Source: Paragonimus skrjabini miyazakii (lineage: Eukaryota > Platyhelminthes > Trematoda > Plagiorchiida > Troglotrematidae). Taken from it: a stretch of 64,000 nucleotides of DNA. A model generated the notes under the pieces. That model saw nothing but the letters and a program-made list of their open reading frames with translations, was not told the DNA's origin and searched no databases. Location of the stretch: positions 261,834 through 325,833 of the forward strand of contig JTDE01000144.1 of assembly GCA_014338405.1 (NCBI GenBank). The letters run 5' to 3'. Shown in pieces: positions 1-13,460 of this stretch (its first letter is position 1; every line of letters begins with the position of its first letter). Made by a program: the position numbers and the translations under genes.

Positions 1-345
1 GATCTGCTGAACATAACTTTCAAACTCGTTTGCTTCATTCGGTGACAGCTCTGTTAATATCTTCGCAGAAATAGCTTGCTTGGAGTCCAAGTCGCATGCT
101 CTGTTCGTCCATGTGTCCTTCTCATTTAAAGCTAGTCGTTGCAGTGAGGTCCAGTTAATGTTAACGCGATTTCGTCTGAGGATTGTTCAATATTGTTTCG
201 GAAATTCTAAGCCTTCGATGCGTTGTTCCAGGAACTCGACAGCAGCGTTTGCTTCCGCCATTTGTGTACTGAACTTGATATACTTATTAAGTTCTTTCAG
301 CACAGTGGGGTCTTTGGTTTGTTTAAGTACCGTGAATATGCCCGG
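1..345 (-). mobile_element. Possible N-terminal piece of a Penelope-like element ORF, truncated by window edge
   Basis: On the minus strand one frame stays open for about 110 codons with a single internal stop near residue 45, and runs off the window edge at position 1. The peptide is rich in charged and helical residues. It contains a segment like AAVEFLEQRIEGLEFPK, followed after the stop by INWTSLQRLALNEKDTW. Short 'leucine-glutamate plus basic' helices of this type are found in the region before the reverse transcriptase of Penelope-like ORFs, which is why I suggest that origin, but no catalytic motif is inside the window. The stop implies a dead copy. It could instead be a different retroelement or a degenerate host exon. 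Confidence 0.35.
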
Positions 346-346
346 T

Positions 347-378
347 TTAGTTTAGTTAGTTAGTTAGTTTAATTAATC
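347..378. repeat. Short TTAG-type simple repeat
   Basis: A run of about eight imperfect TTAG/TTTAG units directly borders the upstream end of the truncated minus-strand ORF at 1-345. It may be a microsatellite at the 5' end of an inserted element. Confidence 0.6.
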
Positions 379-3300
379 AAAGCATTACAAATACGTTAAA
401 TTATCTTAACTTTGTAATGGTTTTGTCACTTGTAGAGAAAAATCTTACTAATGTATGCAGTGTCACCAATGAAACGAATTATTCATTGGGTGCAGTTTAT
501 TCTCATAGTGTTTGCACTTTTGGTGACATATTTTGTACAATAGAATGTATCTCGCGTTGTTGGAAAACATCAAGAAAGAAGTCACAATTTTTGACTAAAA
601 TAGTGAAGCATAAGGCTATCTTCTGCTGTCAAAAGTCGGCAACTAATATTATTTTTCATAACACGGGATTTCACCTTGCCCGCAGCCGGCGACTCGTCAG
701 ATGATTATCATGTTAGCTTCATTCACATATCTGAAGTAACACACTGTAATCAAGTAAATCTTCACCTTCTCTAGTTTATTCATCCCCCAACAATCATGGT
801 CCCAACTCAGCATGTTGGATATCTTACGAAATAGACAGCTGCGTAGCGTTTTTTATCATACCTAGTTTCTTTCAAACATCCTTTTTTCATTTTAATTACT
901 AAATTCTCCTTGTTTGTTATAAAAAGACAGGTTCTGATGTCATTCATTCAATTTTCTCAGATTTCGTGCACACAAATACTTCTTCAATAAGAATCAACTT
1001 TACGTCTCTCGTACATTCCGTTTAATCTCTGGTAGACCTTCTTTCGTGATGGCGATATATTGTCACATTAGTGACAATCTTGCCTTGTTCAGAAAAGTTC
1101 CAGTTGAATTCCTGTAATTTTAGCTGCAGATTCTCAGGATACTTGCTTAGGTTGCTCGAAAGCATTCACTTGAGTTACTGGTTGTAATGTGAAAAGTATT
1201 TGACTGCAAAAGTGACTTTAACGCTACTACAGAACATAATTTTAAGATCAATGTTATATACGCTGATTTCAGTCTGGAAACACCTAAATCTATCAAGTTC
1301 TTTAGTGCGTATTTCAACAGATACGAAGCCATAGCTGATTCTTAATCTCACTGTTGCTTCACATAGCGCAGCGGTCAACAAATCATTGAAATTATCAGAA
1401 ACAATACATTAGCGTCTGTAAGGGCGAACAGATAGCTTTCATTACATGGCGCCAGTCAGTAACATAGGCAAATGAGAACTGTTGAACCAAATTCCTGTGA
1501 CGCTAAGTGCGAGTAAGTGAGTCTAAGCACTGACCACCCATGCCAAGAAATAAAAGTTTTTATTTTCAAGTTAACATTAAATAAATGGTGGGGTTGGCCT
1601 ACAAATCAGCGCAGAAACTCAAGAGTCCATAGCACGCAGGAGCATTTTACCCATTCCGTCGTCATTACAAAATTGACACATCAATAATTATTTTTTAGAT
1701 GCATAGCCTTTAACCTGGACGACGGAAGATCAACTGTGGGACAACCGTATTCAAAATATCTTAGTTCTACCCATAAGCATTGCTTCTCCTTACATCCTAC
1801 ATCATCAACACACCACTGATTGGCATCAAAGCATACAGCTAGTAGAAGTAAAAACCGGCTTTGTTTGAAAGGCTGTTAGCATTCCTCACAAACACTAGGT
1901 CAATGTTCACGTGTCAAACTCTCGAATGATACTAAAAATGAACTGCTGTTTGATTGTTGCACCAAGCCGTATACTCGTTCTTCCTCTGTGGGCTGGTGGG
2001 AAGTCGTAAAAAGTGTCATTTTGTTCTAATTTTGTGTGATATTTTTGACCGATCACAATATGCGAATGTCTAGGAAAGGTAGATTTTAGATGGAGTCCGT
2101 GGCTGTGACTGTATACATCTCCACGTAGACATTACCATAAAAATAGCCATTTGAACGCGGTACAAATGCGGTTAAGGGTTTTAATCACGACTCTCGACCG
2201 TCCGCTTATTGCGTGATTTTATGACAACAAGCCTAAATTTGAAACTAGAACCACTTTCACCAAACTAACATCATGTGCACCATATATAAAGCGCATGCCA
2301 ATGACAACTAACGGATACGAAGCAAACAAAGCAAAACCATTAAACAAAAGTCACGTCTTATGAGAATCGCAACGATTGAGAGCTAACAAATTCCAGATTA
2401 ATCACCCATCTTGGGTGCATGATGGTCATTTGTTATTTTTACATTTGTTGCAACAGTGTTCAAAGGACAATTACAAAACCACTCTACAGTATTCAGACGA
2501 AGGTTGATATAACGTGTCTGGTAAGACAGCTTCACATTAAGAGCACCAGACAAAAAATAAGAGGTTTTTAAAGAAATACCTTGAATCTCTGATGGCTTGC
2601 ACGAACAACAATTTAATTTGCATACTGAATGCTGTGTAGGAACATAGTTTAAAACCAAATCACACGTATCGCAAGTGCATAGGCAATTTCACAAAACTGA
2701 AGTTTAAATAGACATAAATATATTAACTCTGCATACTATGTTATCAGTGACCTGCCTCAACTTTAGTTACCTCGACGAAGATAAAATGACTCTTGCTTCA
2801 AATGATCTACACATACTAAGGTGCAGCCTGTTGATAAACGAGATTTCTATGGAATAGAGTGAACGACAGTTTGCTACAATCTTTTAACGCAGTTCCTCCC
2901 GTACCCGGTTGCTTGATGAATCAAACTTTCCACCATTGTGCACTGTCAAACATTCCTCCGGAACTTAGAAAATACTGCAGGATTAAACAAGTGATGCAAG
3001 TTATGTTAAACAACAGACATATTTGAGTCTCATCACTTCGAAGTAACAAACACGAATGCTATAGTCATCCTCACCCCCTGTGCATTATCGTTCGAATAAA
3101 CGTGGCCAGCTCAACCCTACTGATGAATTACGTTCCTTTAGTTACCCTATCAAAACAGCAAGATGACAAATTCTGTCGGGTAGTAATACTTAGATTCATC
3201 TCATCAGCTGCTTACCAAAAAAAAGAAACTGCTTATTGAAAGTGAGCAGTAATAATAGTTTGACACAATGATAGTGGAGTGGTGATAGACGTAAATCACT

Positions 3301-5689
3301 AATTCATTTGCATACAGCAGTGGTTGTTAGATCAACAAGGACTCACCGTTAACCAGACGTGAACGAATAAACAGAACTGACGGTATGACTTCACACTGGA
3401 ATGCTTCGCAGTTGGCTATGCCAGGTTTTACACTTGCCTGTTTGGCTGGCCACCGGTTAGCGTCGCAAATCGAATTAGCCGCTTAGGGAACTGATCGACT
3501 ATTTACTGATTCAAGTACGGTTATTGTAGCGGATGTAACTGTAACTGCAACTTCAAGTGAATCGATAAGTCACGTGAGACACAATAGCCATACACACCAC
3601 GTTTGACGTTACCGTAACAAACTGCCAGAGTTGATGATAAGGACATAATACCGCCGCAAAATATGCGCGATTGACAGCAAACTGAATCTAAGTGGGTATT
3701 TTAGTGGACGGGTAATCTCCGTAAAATCACGGTCTGATGGAAACATCTTTTATCTAATCAATGCGGGCCACAGATCTTTCTAATTTGTTCTCCTTCCCAA
3801 CGGCTACAAGTTTCTCCAGGGATTCGTTAGCAAGCACTGTGACCGTAATCAATTGTTTTTCTCCTGCAAGTTGATCATCTGTACAAAGTCATAGAAGTTT
3901 TCTAAACAAGTTTCCTACTGGATACCGATTGTAGATCACGGATGAGAAGCTGGAGAACTAAATATAGTAATCCGTGTTTTCGCGATAGAGCGAACAGTGC
4001 AGCATGTCATCGTGACACTCCATAATTTAAACGCCAATAACCAATGAGTAGTAATTCCATTCAGTCTCATATGCAACACATAAGTTTCAGTGTCTGAAAG
4101 TTATTAGGTTCAAAACAGTGGAAAGTTGTGATTTTCATTACAACTCGTCCATTGGTCGTAAGCAGCTTGTCACCAAATTTTGCCAAAGGGTCCCAAAAAG
4201 ACAACCTCTCGTTTATTTTATAGTTGTAACCTACTCAAACAGTAGATATTGAAGTCAAGTAAAACGGTATGTTTGTGATACAGCATTGTTTTTCAACTAT
4301 GATTGATTAATAGTTCAATCTTCTCTCTGCCACTGACTCTTGAAGATGTGATACGCACCGAATATATCTTGACTTCAAATATCAAATGCAGTTGAAGTAA
4401 TCTACCCAAAAATAAGGACTCTTCACCTTAAATCGCAAGTTTGAATCTATGTGAGACCCTAAACAAATAAACTGAACAGAAATCTCAGTTTGTCTCTCCT
4501 GATAGGTTTATCGCATTCCACTGATCTTTCGCTACAATGGGATGTAGCTGTATAGCAATTAAAGCGGCAGAATAACGTACGGTAGGTTGACTGAATAGTC
4601 TGAGGATCATAACTCGCATTCCTGTAAACGTGGGCGAGATACCGATTTTTGACTGCTAGCACCTTGCTGTCTGAATTAGTCTCTGACCATTGCTTACTTG
4701 TCGGGTGAGAAAAGCGTTATCCGCTTATATTTTGAGAAGACATCACGAACTGTCTATGCCAACGGTTTCTACACTGTTCTGGGAATTATCTCAGACTTTT
4801 CCATCTCATTAACTCCATGCTTGTTTCCACGCAAATTTGAGAGATTTCGTTTATTTTACGAAACAACGCTTGCATTGTTTAAGAAACTGTGATAGTCAAA
4901 CCACTGCTTGCTCACATAAAACATAACTGGACATATTAATGGAATGGCGTATCGATACATGGAATCAATTGTTACAACATGTACATAGTTAACCTGGGTT
5001 AGACTGCAATGAAAGTGCGTACAACTGTTCTTGTCAGGCTCACGGTTGATAGGTCACTGACTTTGTTACTCGTTAAGCTAAATAAACTGGAAGTATTCTT
5101 TTTTACAGTAACACTTCTTATGCGATATGCACAAATTTGGTACTCTCGTCATTAGGCAGTCACTGAGCAAACAGAGCGTACATACGATGGTTTGCCCTGG
5201 CAGACGATGTACATCGATTGAAACTTAAATGGTGAACATTAAAATTGAACCACAAGTCTAGAACATAATGAGTAGCTGAAATACATATGACAACGTAGAA
5301 TAAAACTTAACGTATAGGATTGACAATTTATGTTATTTGTTAGGGGATACATGTCATGAATTTGTAGACAGTTATTTGGTATGAATGTTGAGAATTGGTC
5401 TTTCATACCAACTGATAATTACACAATTGATTTCAGCTGTCGCATTTCCGTTAGTAACCACCAGTAAACGAAATCTCGGTCAGCAACTTAGTCGTTTCTG
5501 TGGTTTCAACTTGCAACGAAGATTTACCCGTTTGATTAACAAGTGAAGTTACCAAAAAGGTTACCATATCTCTTCTTATGTCGATTGATCAGCCTAAGCT
5601 TTACTCGTCAGTTAGTGTAGCTGAGCGTTTGCAGGCGATAATCCGGTAGTGCTTAACATGAGATCAGCGATGTACAGATCAACAATGCT
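379..5689. other. No supportable gene
   Basis: AT-rich sequence with only short open frames lacking convincing splice context. I see no RNA gene, recognisable transposon domain or long tandem repeat. It is best read as intergenic or intronic DNA. Confidence 0.5.
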
Positions 5690-5853
5690 GCTCCAAAACA
5701 GTGTAGTCAGAGTTCTAGTGCCGGTCATAGAAGACTGTGCTATTTGCAAACTTTAGCAAAGGCGAAACTGGGATAAGTTGCATTGTTTCGGAGGGGGCTG
5801 AAAAAACGCATACGGCAATGCGACAGCTGCTATACTTCGTGAATGATGTTCGG
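5690..5853 (+). repeat. Degenerate relative of the hammerhead-bearing repeat
   Basis: This stretch aligns by eye with 54551-54715. Both share GTTCTAGTGCCGG-like and GCTCTAGTCCCGG-like blocks, then a small hairpin followed by GGCGAAA, and a common end reading GTGAATGATGT. The hairpin here is CTTT-AGC-AAAG, placed just before GCGAAAC as stem II of a hammerhead would be. The first core block (CUGANGA) is not recognisable, so this copy should be catalytically dead. It is probably an old short retroposon. Confidence 0.45.
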
Positions 5854-7593
5854 TAATTATGCCCTTTTCTTGTAAGAGCAATTAACCCCAACTCTTAACC
5901 GATAGAGTGGAAAATAAACGATCGGGATGATTAATTTTAACCTTATTGGAAGTGGAATTCAACGTGACGGTTAATTTGCTTTCGTAGACCAGTCTATTGA
6001 CACTTACTGCATTCAGAGGCTTTTAGAAGTGATCGTGCGGATGCTTTGTTTAATATTCTGGATGTTTTTTTTACATGTTTACACATCAGCAAAACTTTGA
6101 AATTTGTTTCCTTTGAATAGTTGTTTTAGTCGTCACCATTTTGTGAATACCACTATGCCAAAACTATCAAGGATACGTGCAAAAATGTTAACCTTTCAAC
6201 TATCTAAATAGATAAAACGTACTTCGTTCTCTTGTCACGACAAGATTTGAAATGCACGTGGCTTGATCCGCCTTGATTTTGTCAAAGATGCATATACACA
6301 TGTCTATTTTGTCGGACGCGTTTAAAATTTAAGAATCAGATAAGACAATTTTACACCCTTGAGTTTCTACACAGTTTCTATTTGCCGAAAGAAAACCCTA
6401 ACTTGTATTGTCGAACTTTATCTTGTCAATATCTCGCTCTCATATTTCCCAGTTCAACGTCCAATAAAGCTAGTTGACCTACATTTTATGACCAAACTAA
6501 TATTTTGCTAAAATAACATGTTGTTCGTACAGTTATCTTGATTTGCACGAAGTAGGAGTTTACATCAATATTTCATTTCAGGTTGAGCAATTCTTATTGC
6601 CCTGAAGTAAGCAACAATCTTCAAATATGCGAACCTTCAGATAAAGGGAACAAAATGAGGTCATCTTGTGCTGCGTAAATTTTGCATTTCTAAGTTTTAG
6701 TATCTATCAGAATTGATGAGTAATACTATTGATCTGGCAAAGGATTGCTACTAAATTTCACAGTGAGTCGATATAAAACAACGTCAATAAAAGTGAGTTC
6801 TTTTGAAGGTTTCACGATGATTTCTGTTTACCAAGAACTTCAAATTGGTAACAGACGTGTTGTAAATGGTGTTTATGTTGCTGTTGTAATAACGGCGAAA
6901 CCAATATAGACAACATGAGTGTATCAACTAATTTCTCATTTGTTTTGTGTAACCGCCAGTTGAGCTGTAGGAAGCATGTGTCCCGAAAAATTTGTGACTA
7001 TGACCAAAAACGGTCCAATTTTACCTTGACTATGAAACAATTGCCATAAAAATGCCATTACAACCAGCCATCTAACCAGGTAATCCTACACGTCAGGCAA
7101 TAAAGAAGAGTTTGGTGATGTTTACTATCTCTGGAATCTTTCGTTGCTTTAACAATCAACGAAACACTTCCAAGTTTAAAATGTCAGAGTTCAAAGTGGA
7201 GTAACCCAAGATCACTTTACGACTTTATCTCGTGTTTGTTTCTATGAATATCTCTTTTCTATCCTCCTTAAACAAAACGCTTTACATTTCCCCCACACGT
7301 TCGTGATTTGCCACCGTTTGTTTTAATTGCATTTTAGCCGTGTAATGAGTGTCCATGAATTAGTTTACTAGCACCAGCGGTTGTACTACTAACCACAAAA
7401 TATAACATAGTTATGGATGACCCACTTGTTGCAGATGAGTATACTTCTCTCAGCATATGTTATTCATTAGCCCAGTACCCACAATTCCACTCAAACGTCA
7501 GCCTCTTTGAAACATACTAGCGCTAACTGAACCAATACAAGTCACGTAGGAGACTGATAAGCACTACATGCACGCATGACGTTTGGTACTTAC
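5854..7593. other. No supportable gene
   Basis: AT-rich sequence with no open frame or RNA motif I can support. Confidence 0.5.
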
Positions 7594-7722
7594 CTAAGCC
7601 CACGGTTTACCAGAACTGTTGTTAATGTTAATCGACACTGACAGCTTTTTGAACACTGTTCTGAAACTCGCACCCATGAAGTGAGTTTGCTTTGACACTT
7701 ACAAGGAACAAATATGGCGCTA
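7594..7722 (-). CDS. Candidate internal exon, cysteine-rich peptide
   Basis: The minus strand reads a pyrimidine-rich acceptor (TTTATTATTTTCTTCATGAG) at 7722 and a consensus donor (CTTAG then GTAAGT) after 7594. The 129-base exon is open in the frame giving about 42 residues. These include a CKC pair and a CSKSCQC cluster, which suggests a secreted or extracellular disulphide-bonded segment. The exon would need two bases from the preceding exon and leaves two for the next one. I do not recognise the family and found no phase-matched neighbour. A chance combination of open frame and splice-like sites remains possible. Confidence 0.3.
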
Positions 7723-9002
7723 CTCATGAAGAAAATAATAAACTCATGTCTGTGTATCAATGTACGCTATTTATTAGCAGAATAATGAGAACAATTTTTT
7801 TTCAATGAGTTAAATATTTTAGGAAACTTCCCTTCACCTGATAGAAGAAAAGGTCATTAGTTAATTGAAAAACAACTGCAATTTCAAAAATGGAATGCAC
7901 ACGTCTGAGATGATAATCAACCGTATCAAACAAAACACATACAGGTACACACAATGACGAGAAAAGTTAATTACAATTTCACCGTCTTTGCTAGTGTTTG
8001 AACGAAAATTACAACAAGAAAATTCTGAACACAAAACACTGCTCACCATTCCTCAAGTTTCAAAGAAGCACACTGGGAGGAAACAATAAAACGGTTGAGT
8101 TGATTTTGTAAGTGCTTTGGGCCACGTTTATACATTTTTCGGTCTAAGTGTGAGAAGAAAATATTGCTTCACGGGTGTTTTACTTTTTTCCGCAAAACTG
8201 AATCCGACAAACTGTCACTTCAGTTCAATTGAGTAAAACAATTTTGTTAAGGCAGCTATTAATATTTCAAGTTAAAGAAGATAATGGTTTTTGATTGAAA
8301 AAATATTTCACAATAACCGCTAACGCAAACATCTTGGTGCCGATATTGCAAGTCGGTTAAACTGCAAATCCATATTCCAGTCATAAGTTACAGACAAATC
8401 GCGACTCAAATATAACTTCAAATAATAGTTTAAACATAAATGTATTACACCTAACGTACTGAGCGCGTTGCAGAGCGTAGAAAAAACAGCTTATTTGCTA
8501 CCCGTTCATATTGATTAGGTTAACGGTAACATTCGTATAAGTGATCACGGTAAAAGTGAAAGAACCATTCGGCATCCGGTCTACCGGTGAATGATTGGAT
8601 AAATTTGCCGCAGGGCGAATACGCTGGAAATAGGATATATCCAACATCCGCCTTTCAAAATAAGCAATATCAGTCAATTCACCAGAACATATTTGGTCAG
8701 ATGACCTAGAATCAACCCTTGAGTTGAATTTGATCGCCCTCCTTGTTCCTATTGTGTCATTATAAAAATGTTCGCCTCGTCATTCACCCAATTTTCTACA
8801 CATAATATGTCATATTACTTCTCCGATTGTGGTTTCGAGTAAGTGCTTATGGTTTGCTCATCATTATAAGCACTCATGTTGCAGTGCACAAAGCATAATA
8901 GATGAAAACCATCTTCAAAATACTAGTGAAAAACATGGCTCGTTTACAGTGTTTGACTCTTAAGCTGATTATAGCAGAAGCTATCTTAATTTGATTAGTA
9001 GG
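7723..9002. other. No supportable gene
   Basis: AT-rich. A 62-codon minus-strand frame at 7861-8049 has no splice context and no recognisable motif. Confidence 0.45.
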
Positions 9003-9100
9003 GTCAGGTTGACGAGTGGTTAACTGATAGATTCTCGATTGTGCTGTAGTTCAGAAATTGCTTACTCACTGTGGTTGAGTCCTGAATATCACTGACTATA
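9003..9100 (+). repeat. tRNA-like (Leu/Ser-type) repeat head
   Basis: GACGAGTGGTTAACTG at about 9012 resembles the A-box of class II tRNAs (GCCGAGTGGTTAAGG). About 65 bases later GTGGTTGAGTCCTGA resembles the B-box GGTTCGAGTCC. The acceptor stem does not pair, so this is not a functional tRNA gene. A tRNA-derived SINE head or tRNA pseudogene fits best. Confidence 0.35.
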
Positions 9101-12100
9101 AACCAGCAGGATTTCACAGTTGGTGCCACTGGCCTCAAAGCGCTCATGTCACTGATTTAAAACTCACTACTAATAACCACAGGAACATCCAAAATCTGAA
9201 TATTTTTAACAAATTTGAAGGTATTTCGTAGACTTTTGTCATTCAAATGAAGCTGACATTGTGACTTGAGTCTGCATCAGCTACGATTAAAATTTCCCCT
9301 CACCCACAAGTATAAATAAGATCTTACACGAATTTTTGTCAAGTGTAAAAATGATCTTATGGGAGGCAAAGCCATAATGCTGGCAGAACTTGTAAACCCC
9401 AAGTATGATCAATTGTCGTACGCAGATAAGACTGATGCTCATGTCACTAAATGTTAAATCCTCACTTCTGTTTAACTGTCCGCAGAATAAGGCTGATCAA
9501 TTGCATATGAAGCGCAAATGACGGCAATAAATAGACTAGTCAGTCGGCGGATTCTTTTTACACGTAAAAACGCGTGGCAGTCATTTACACGGTACATAAA
9601 CTGATTGGATTCTGCTCATAAGGCCTTTGCATATACAGTGCTTAGCACTGTTTTATCGATCGCAAACAGTGTGTCTTGGATTAATTGACTTGGTGTGCTT
9701 AATTACTTCCTTGTTCGTTTAACACTTGTCATTGGAAAATATGTTTGCCATACGTTGACGCAAGCACTGAGGTGTTCTGTGTGTGTGAACCTCGATTGAA
9801 CTACAAACGAACTGCGCTGTTACACTAGAAATAGTTTAATTGAACAAGTGGTAACCAATGCACAAGATATTCGCCTCTTTGAACACTACGCACCCGGTAG
9901 CGGTACTGCTGGATATTTGTAACCAAACTGATATCAATAATGCGTAATAAATTCAGCTAGACTAGTTTGAATCTGCGATATTCCGGATCAGATCTGAAGT
10001 ATTCTTCACTGGAAGTGCCCGGAAATGTTTGGGACACACATCACACGAAAATAGGGTCAGCTTCTCTTCTTCCTCAAACAAAAATAGGCGGATCTGTGTG
10101 TGCTGTCAGGCAAAGCGTTTACTCAGCCAGGTTTGTAGGTTGCCACTGCGATGCCATAATACTATACAAACTATCAAATGCACGTTGAATTACGATTAAC
10201 TGATCGTCAAGTCCTTCCTGATTGACATTTATCAATGAAAATGTCTTAAAACAGTCTGTAGTCTGTCATATGTTATATATCTATATAAAAGATTTGAGTA
10301 AATAATGACGAAGCAATCATAAAGTGATAAAAAAAGAGCATCCCGTAATAAAGAGGCATACTCTCCAAATTACATAATTGGGTAAAAACCCAGGAAAGTT
10401 TGTCTTCCTGATCTAAAATAATGCAATGAAATACGCAACTGTAAATACTGATTAAATTTAAAATTCCCATCGAACCATATAAGATGACGGCGATGAAAAA
10501 TTGTTTTCGATAAATCTTCATCGGATCAATACAGTTAGATGGATCCAACGGAAGTTAATCAATACTGAGACAGTTTCCACTGGTCCGCGTAATAGGGTAC
10601 AAAATCCCAAAGGAACGGCGTGAGCCACTTAAACGACCAGCCACAGTTAGCGTAATGAGTGGTTAAGAGATCTGCTCACAATTATGTCACAGAAGTCGCA
10701 GTTGATCTTTCGCCACGACAGCTAAATTGTTTGTACGAATTTCTTGCAAAAACCAAGAACTGAATTATGTAATCGAATAGTAATCAACTCTGTGGTGGCT
10801 AATATCAGTTGTCTGACCAGCTTGGGGTTGTTGACCGTAATTTTGTAAACAATAAGAAAAGCTTGCTTTCGGTCGATGCGATCGACAAAATGCGCAACTG
10901 CCGCGCTGCTATTGGTTTTGTTCAAGCCGGTCCAATACCAGGCAGGGTTGTGTTATTTGATTAGTTTGGACAAACGCCTAGTGTAATCTATGGAAAGAAA
11001 ACAAAATCTGTTAATTTTTCAATGGTTTCTTATACATGTATACATATATATACATATATATTGATAGTCAGTTGGCATATGTCCGAAAATATCACATTCA
11101 TCACTGCTCAACAGTTCACTATGTTCATTGCAAAAGTTGTCTATTTTTTAAAAAAAGTTAACTTCTTCATTTGTTCGTGCTGCATATATATTGAAATCTT
11201 CAGGAACGTCAAAAAAACGAATACTTATAAGCGAACGAGGCAATTCCTCATTAACTATTGTTTGCGATTGTGGTCAGCAGAGACAATTGATCAAATGAAA
11301 CAAGGATCATAATGATCGCATGAGTACCAGTTACGAATTTGAAGTAATTGAGAATGTTAGGTAAGTATTAGATAAACAATGCTAAACGAGTTGAGTTAGT
11401 AAAAGCAGAACATAATGTGTGACTGGTGGGGTTGCTACTGACGTCAGTGGTAGAATGAAGACTTGGTGACATATATGGATGATGTACAGCCGCAACCGCA
11501 TCGGCAGTCAGCTGGATGCGGAGGGTGAAATTTTGTGGCGACAGGGTGGAGATTCGGTCAGGTAGCTTGTTTGGCCAGGATGATAAAGTCGATGATCTGT
11601 GGTGTCCTGAATCGAGGTCAAGCAGAGGAGTACTCACAAATTCATTCTCAAAGTTCCTAAACATGTGACCTAAATGTGCTGACTAAGAAACAGTCAATTG
11701 AATGATGCAAGCAGAGGTGCTAATATCAACCATATCACCTTCCAGATAGACTGGTAATGTCAGCTATGTTTGTAGTGCGTTTTTAAAATCCAATGTCTGT
11801 CCATTGACCAGGATGAATGCAAACCTCGCGCTTTGATTTTTTTCAGCGCGAGATGTGTGCTTACTGGTCAACACGTTAGCATTAAAGTCAACAAAAAATT
11901 AACGTTCAGTGACCACATCAAAAAAGTATATGCATCCCTTATTGATAACAAAATGAGCTCGCGGTTAAAACAAGCAACATGGTGAGAGTAATTGCGACAA
12001 TCTGTAAAACGATTTTCGGGAAAAAAATGAACCATTCACCTAACAAGATTTTTAGAAATGTTTACGATAAACTGGTTCACATTAAATTGAACAAGCCAGG

Positions 12101-13358
12101 AATATACTTGACAGGTTAACGGTGGATGTGCTAGTCTTTCGTTTCATTTCCGCGTCGTTCATCTGAAAATTGACCTCAAACTATGCTGCGTTTGATAATT
12201 AGCCACTACACAACAAATGAGCTTGTACACTTTTACATCCTGAACATGTACAAGTGCTAACAACGGGAGTAATCGGTTGTCGTAAGGTGTCACATTCCTC
12301 AGGACGCTACTGTTAAGAAGTGGGCAGCCACTAAAGCAATAACGTATGCACGTAGCCTACTACGTCGATAATCAATTGACATCGAGTGGAACATTGACGA
12401 AGACCTACATATTAAACCAACCTTAACATGTCGGGCGCTTAGGATATGCAAAGAAGAAGGTTGAAGGCCACATTGCGAGGATGGATGTCAGATACAGTTC
12501 AAATTGAAATGAGAGGGAGAAACAGAGGCGGAAATAACTATCCGCATTGCAGTTCGGCTGACTACAAACTGGTTAGAGGAGGTAAGGCATCCGGGAAATG
12601 TTTTTGATTGCATAGTTCTAGTTGTATTGTGCGGACAGTAGCACATACGTGTATGCACAACCAGTGCAAGCACAAACCCATTAAAATTATTCCAGGCTTG
12701 CGATAGAGCACTAAATGTCTGATCGATCACAATCTAGTGTCGTGGTTTACTAGGATAGTGGTGCCGATACTTTTGGATAAGATTAGCTCACAGATAGTTG
12801 TCTTGCAGTACGACTAAGTTAACCAAATCCACAGAAGTCAAAGTGCTGTAGACACATGAAACCAGAAGCAAATAACAGAGAATCGTTACTGCATGATATA
12901 TCACGCCTTATCAACTAGTGTTTTATTTCCATATAACCCACGCTGCATCGTTGCTGTGTTCTCCGTGGCTTCTAGAAATGGAGGCAATTATTACCTTTCA
13001 TTTCAATGGGGAAACCATCAGTTTCGCTAGCACCAACTAATGCTGTAGTTGTCTAATCACCGCTAGCGTTTTCTTTCTAGCTAGGTGGACATGAACAACA
13101 TATAAATATGTAATACTCTGAAGTAGAGACTTCGAATAACTCTTAAAACCACATGCGAACTGAAACCTACCACATGAATAAAACGAAGTCCTAGGATTGG
13201 TAACAATAAGCATCTGTTATTCATGAAACAAGAACACAAATGTGCAGCTGTATATCAGCAATAAAGACATTGGTGGATGTCAGCCTCATGTGCAGTCACA
13301 ACCTGTTGTCTGATTAGTGCAATACAGGACAAATAATAAAGGATAACCTTGCAAGTAC
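9101..13358. other. Gene-poor stretch with AT-repeat patch
   Basis: There is no gene I can support. The stretch contains a TATA/TACATA microsatellite near 11033-11065. Two open minus-strand frames (10273-10548, hydrophobic; 11368-11664, Ser/Thr-rich) are discussed among the rejected items. Confidence 0.5.
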
Positions 13359-13460
13359 TTGCCCAGTCTTGTTGTAACCTAATACGACGTTGGATTGTTC
13401 CCATGCTAGATCGGCTACTGTGTCGGGGTATGGACAAGCGACATGTCCAACAAACTTCCG
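13359..13460 (-). CDS. Candidate third coding exon of the minus-strand gene starting at 17592
   Basis: An acceptor (TACGCTTTTGCAG) precedes 13460 on the minus strand. The frame is open for 34 codons to a possible donor (CAA then GTACTT) after 13359. The peptide contains GHVACPYPDTVADLAW and ends GYNKTGQ. Both ends are phase 0, which matches the phase-0 end of the exon at 17009-17161 about 3.5 kb upstream. The donor is weak, and a second one (CAAG then GTTATC) lies nine bases further on. A different acceptor 16 bases upstream would use another open frame. I do not recognise the family. Confidence 0.3.

Noticed and set aside
10273..10548. 91-codon minus-strand frame with two hydrophobic stretches
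   Set aside because: No acceptor lies inside the open frame upstream of the peptide and no donor at its end. AT-rich DNA easily encodes Phe/Ile/Leu runs by chance.
11368..11664. 98-codon minus-strand frame rich in Ser, Thr and Pro
   Set aside because: Low complexity and no convincing splice pair; it could be a disordered exon but nothing positive supports it.
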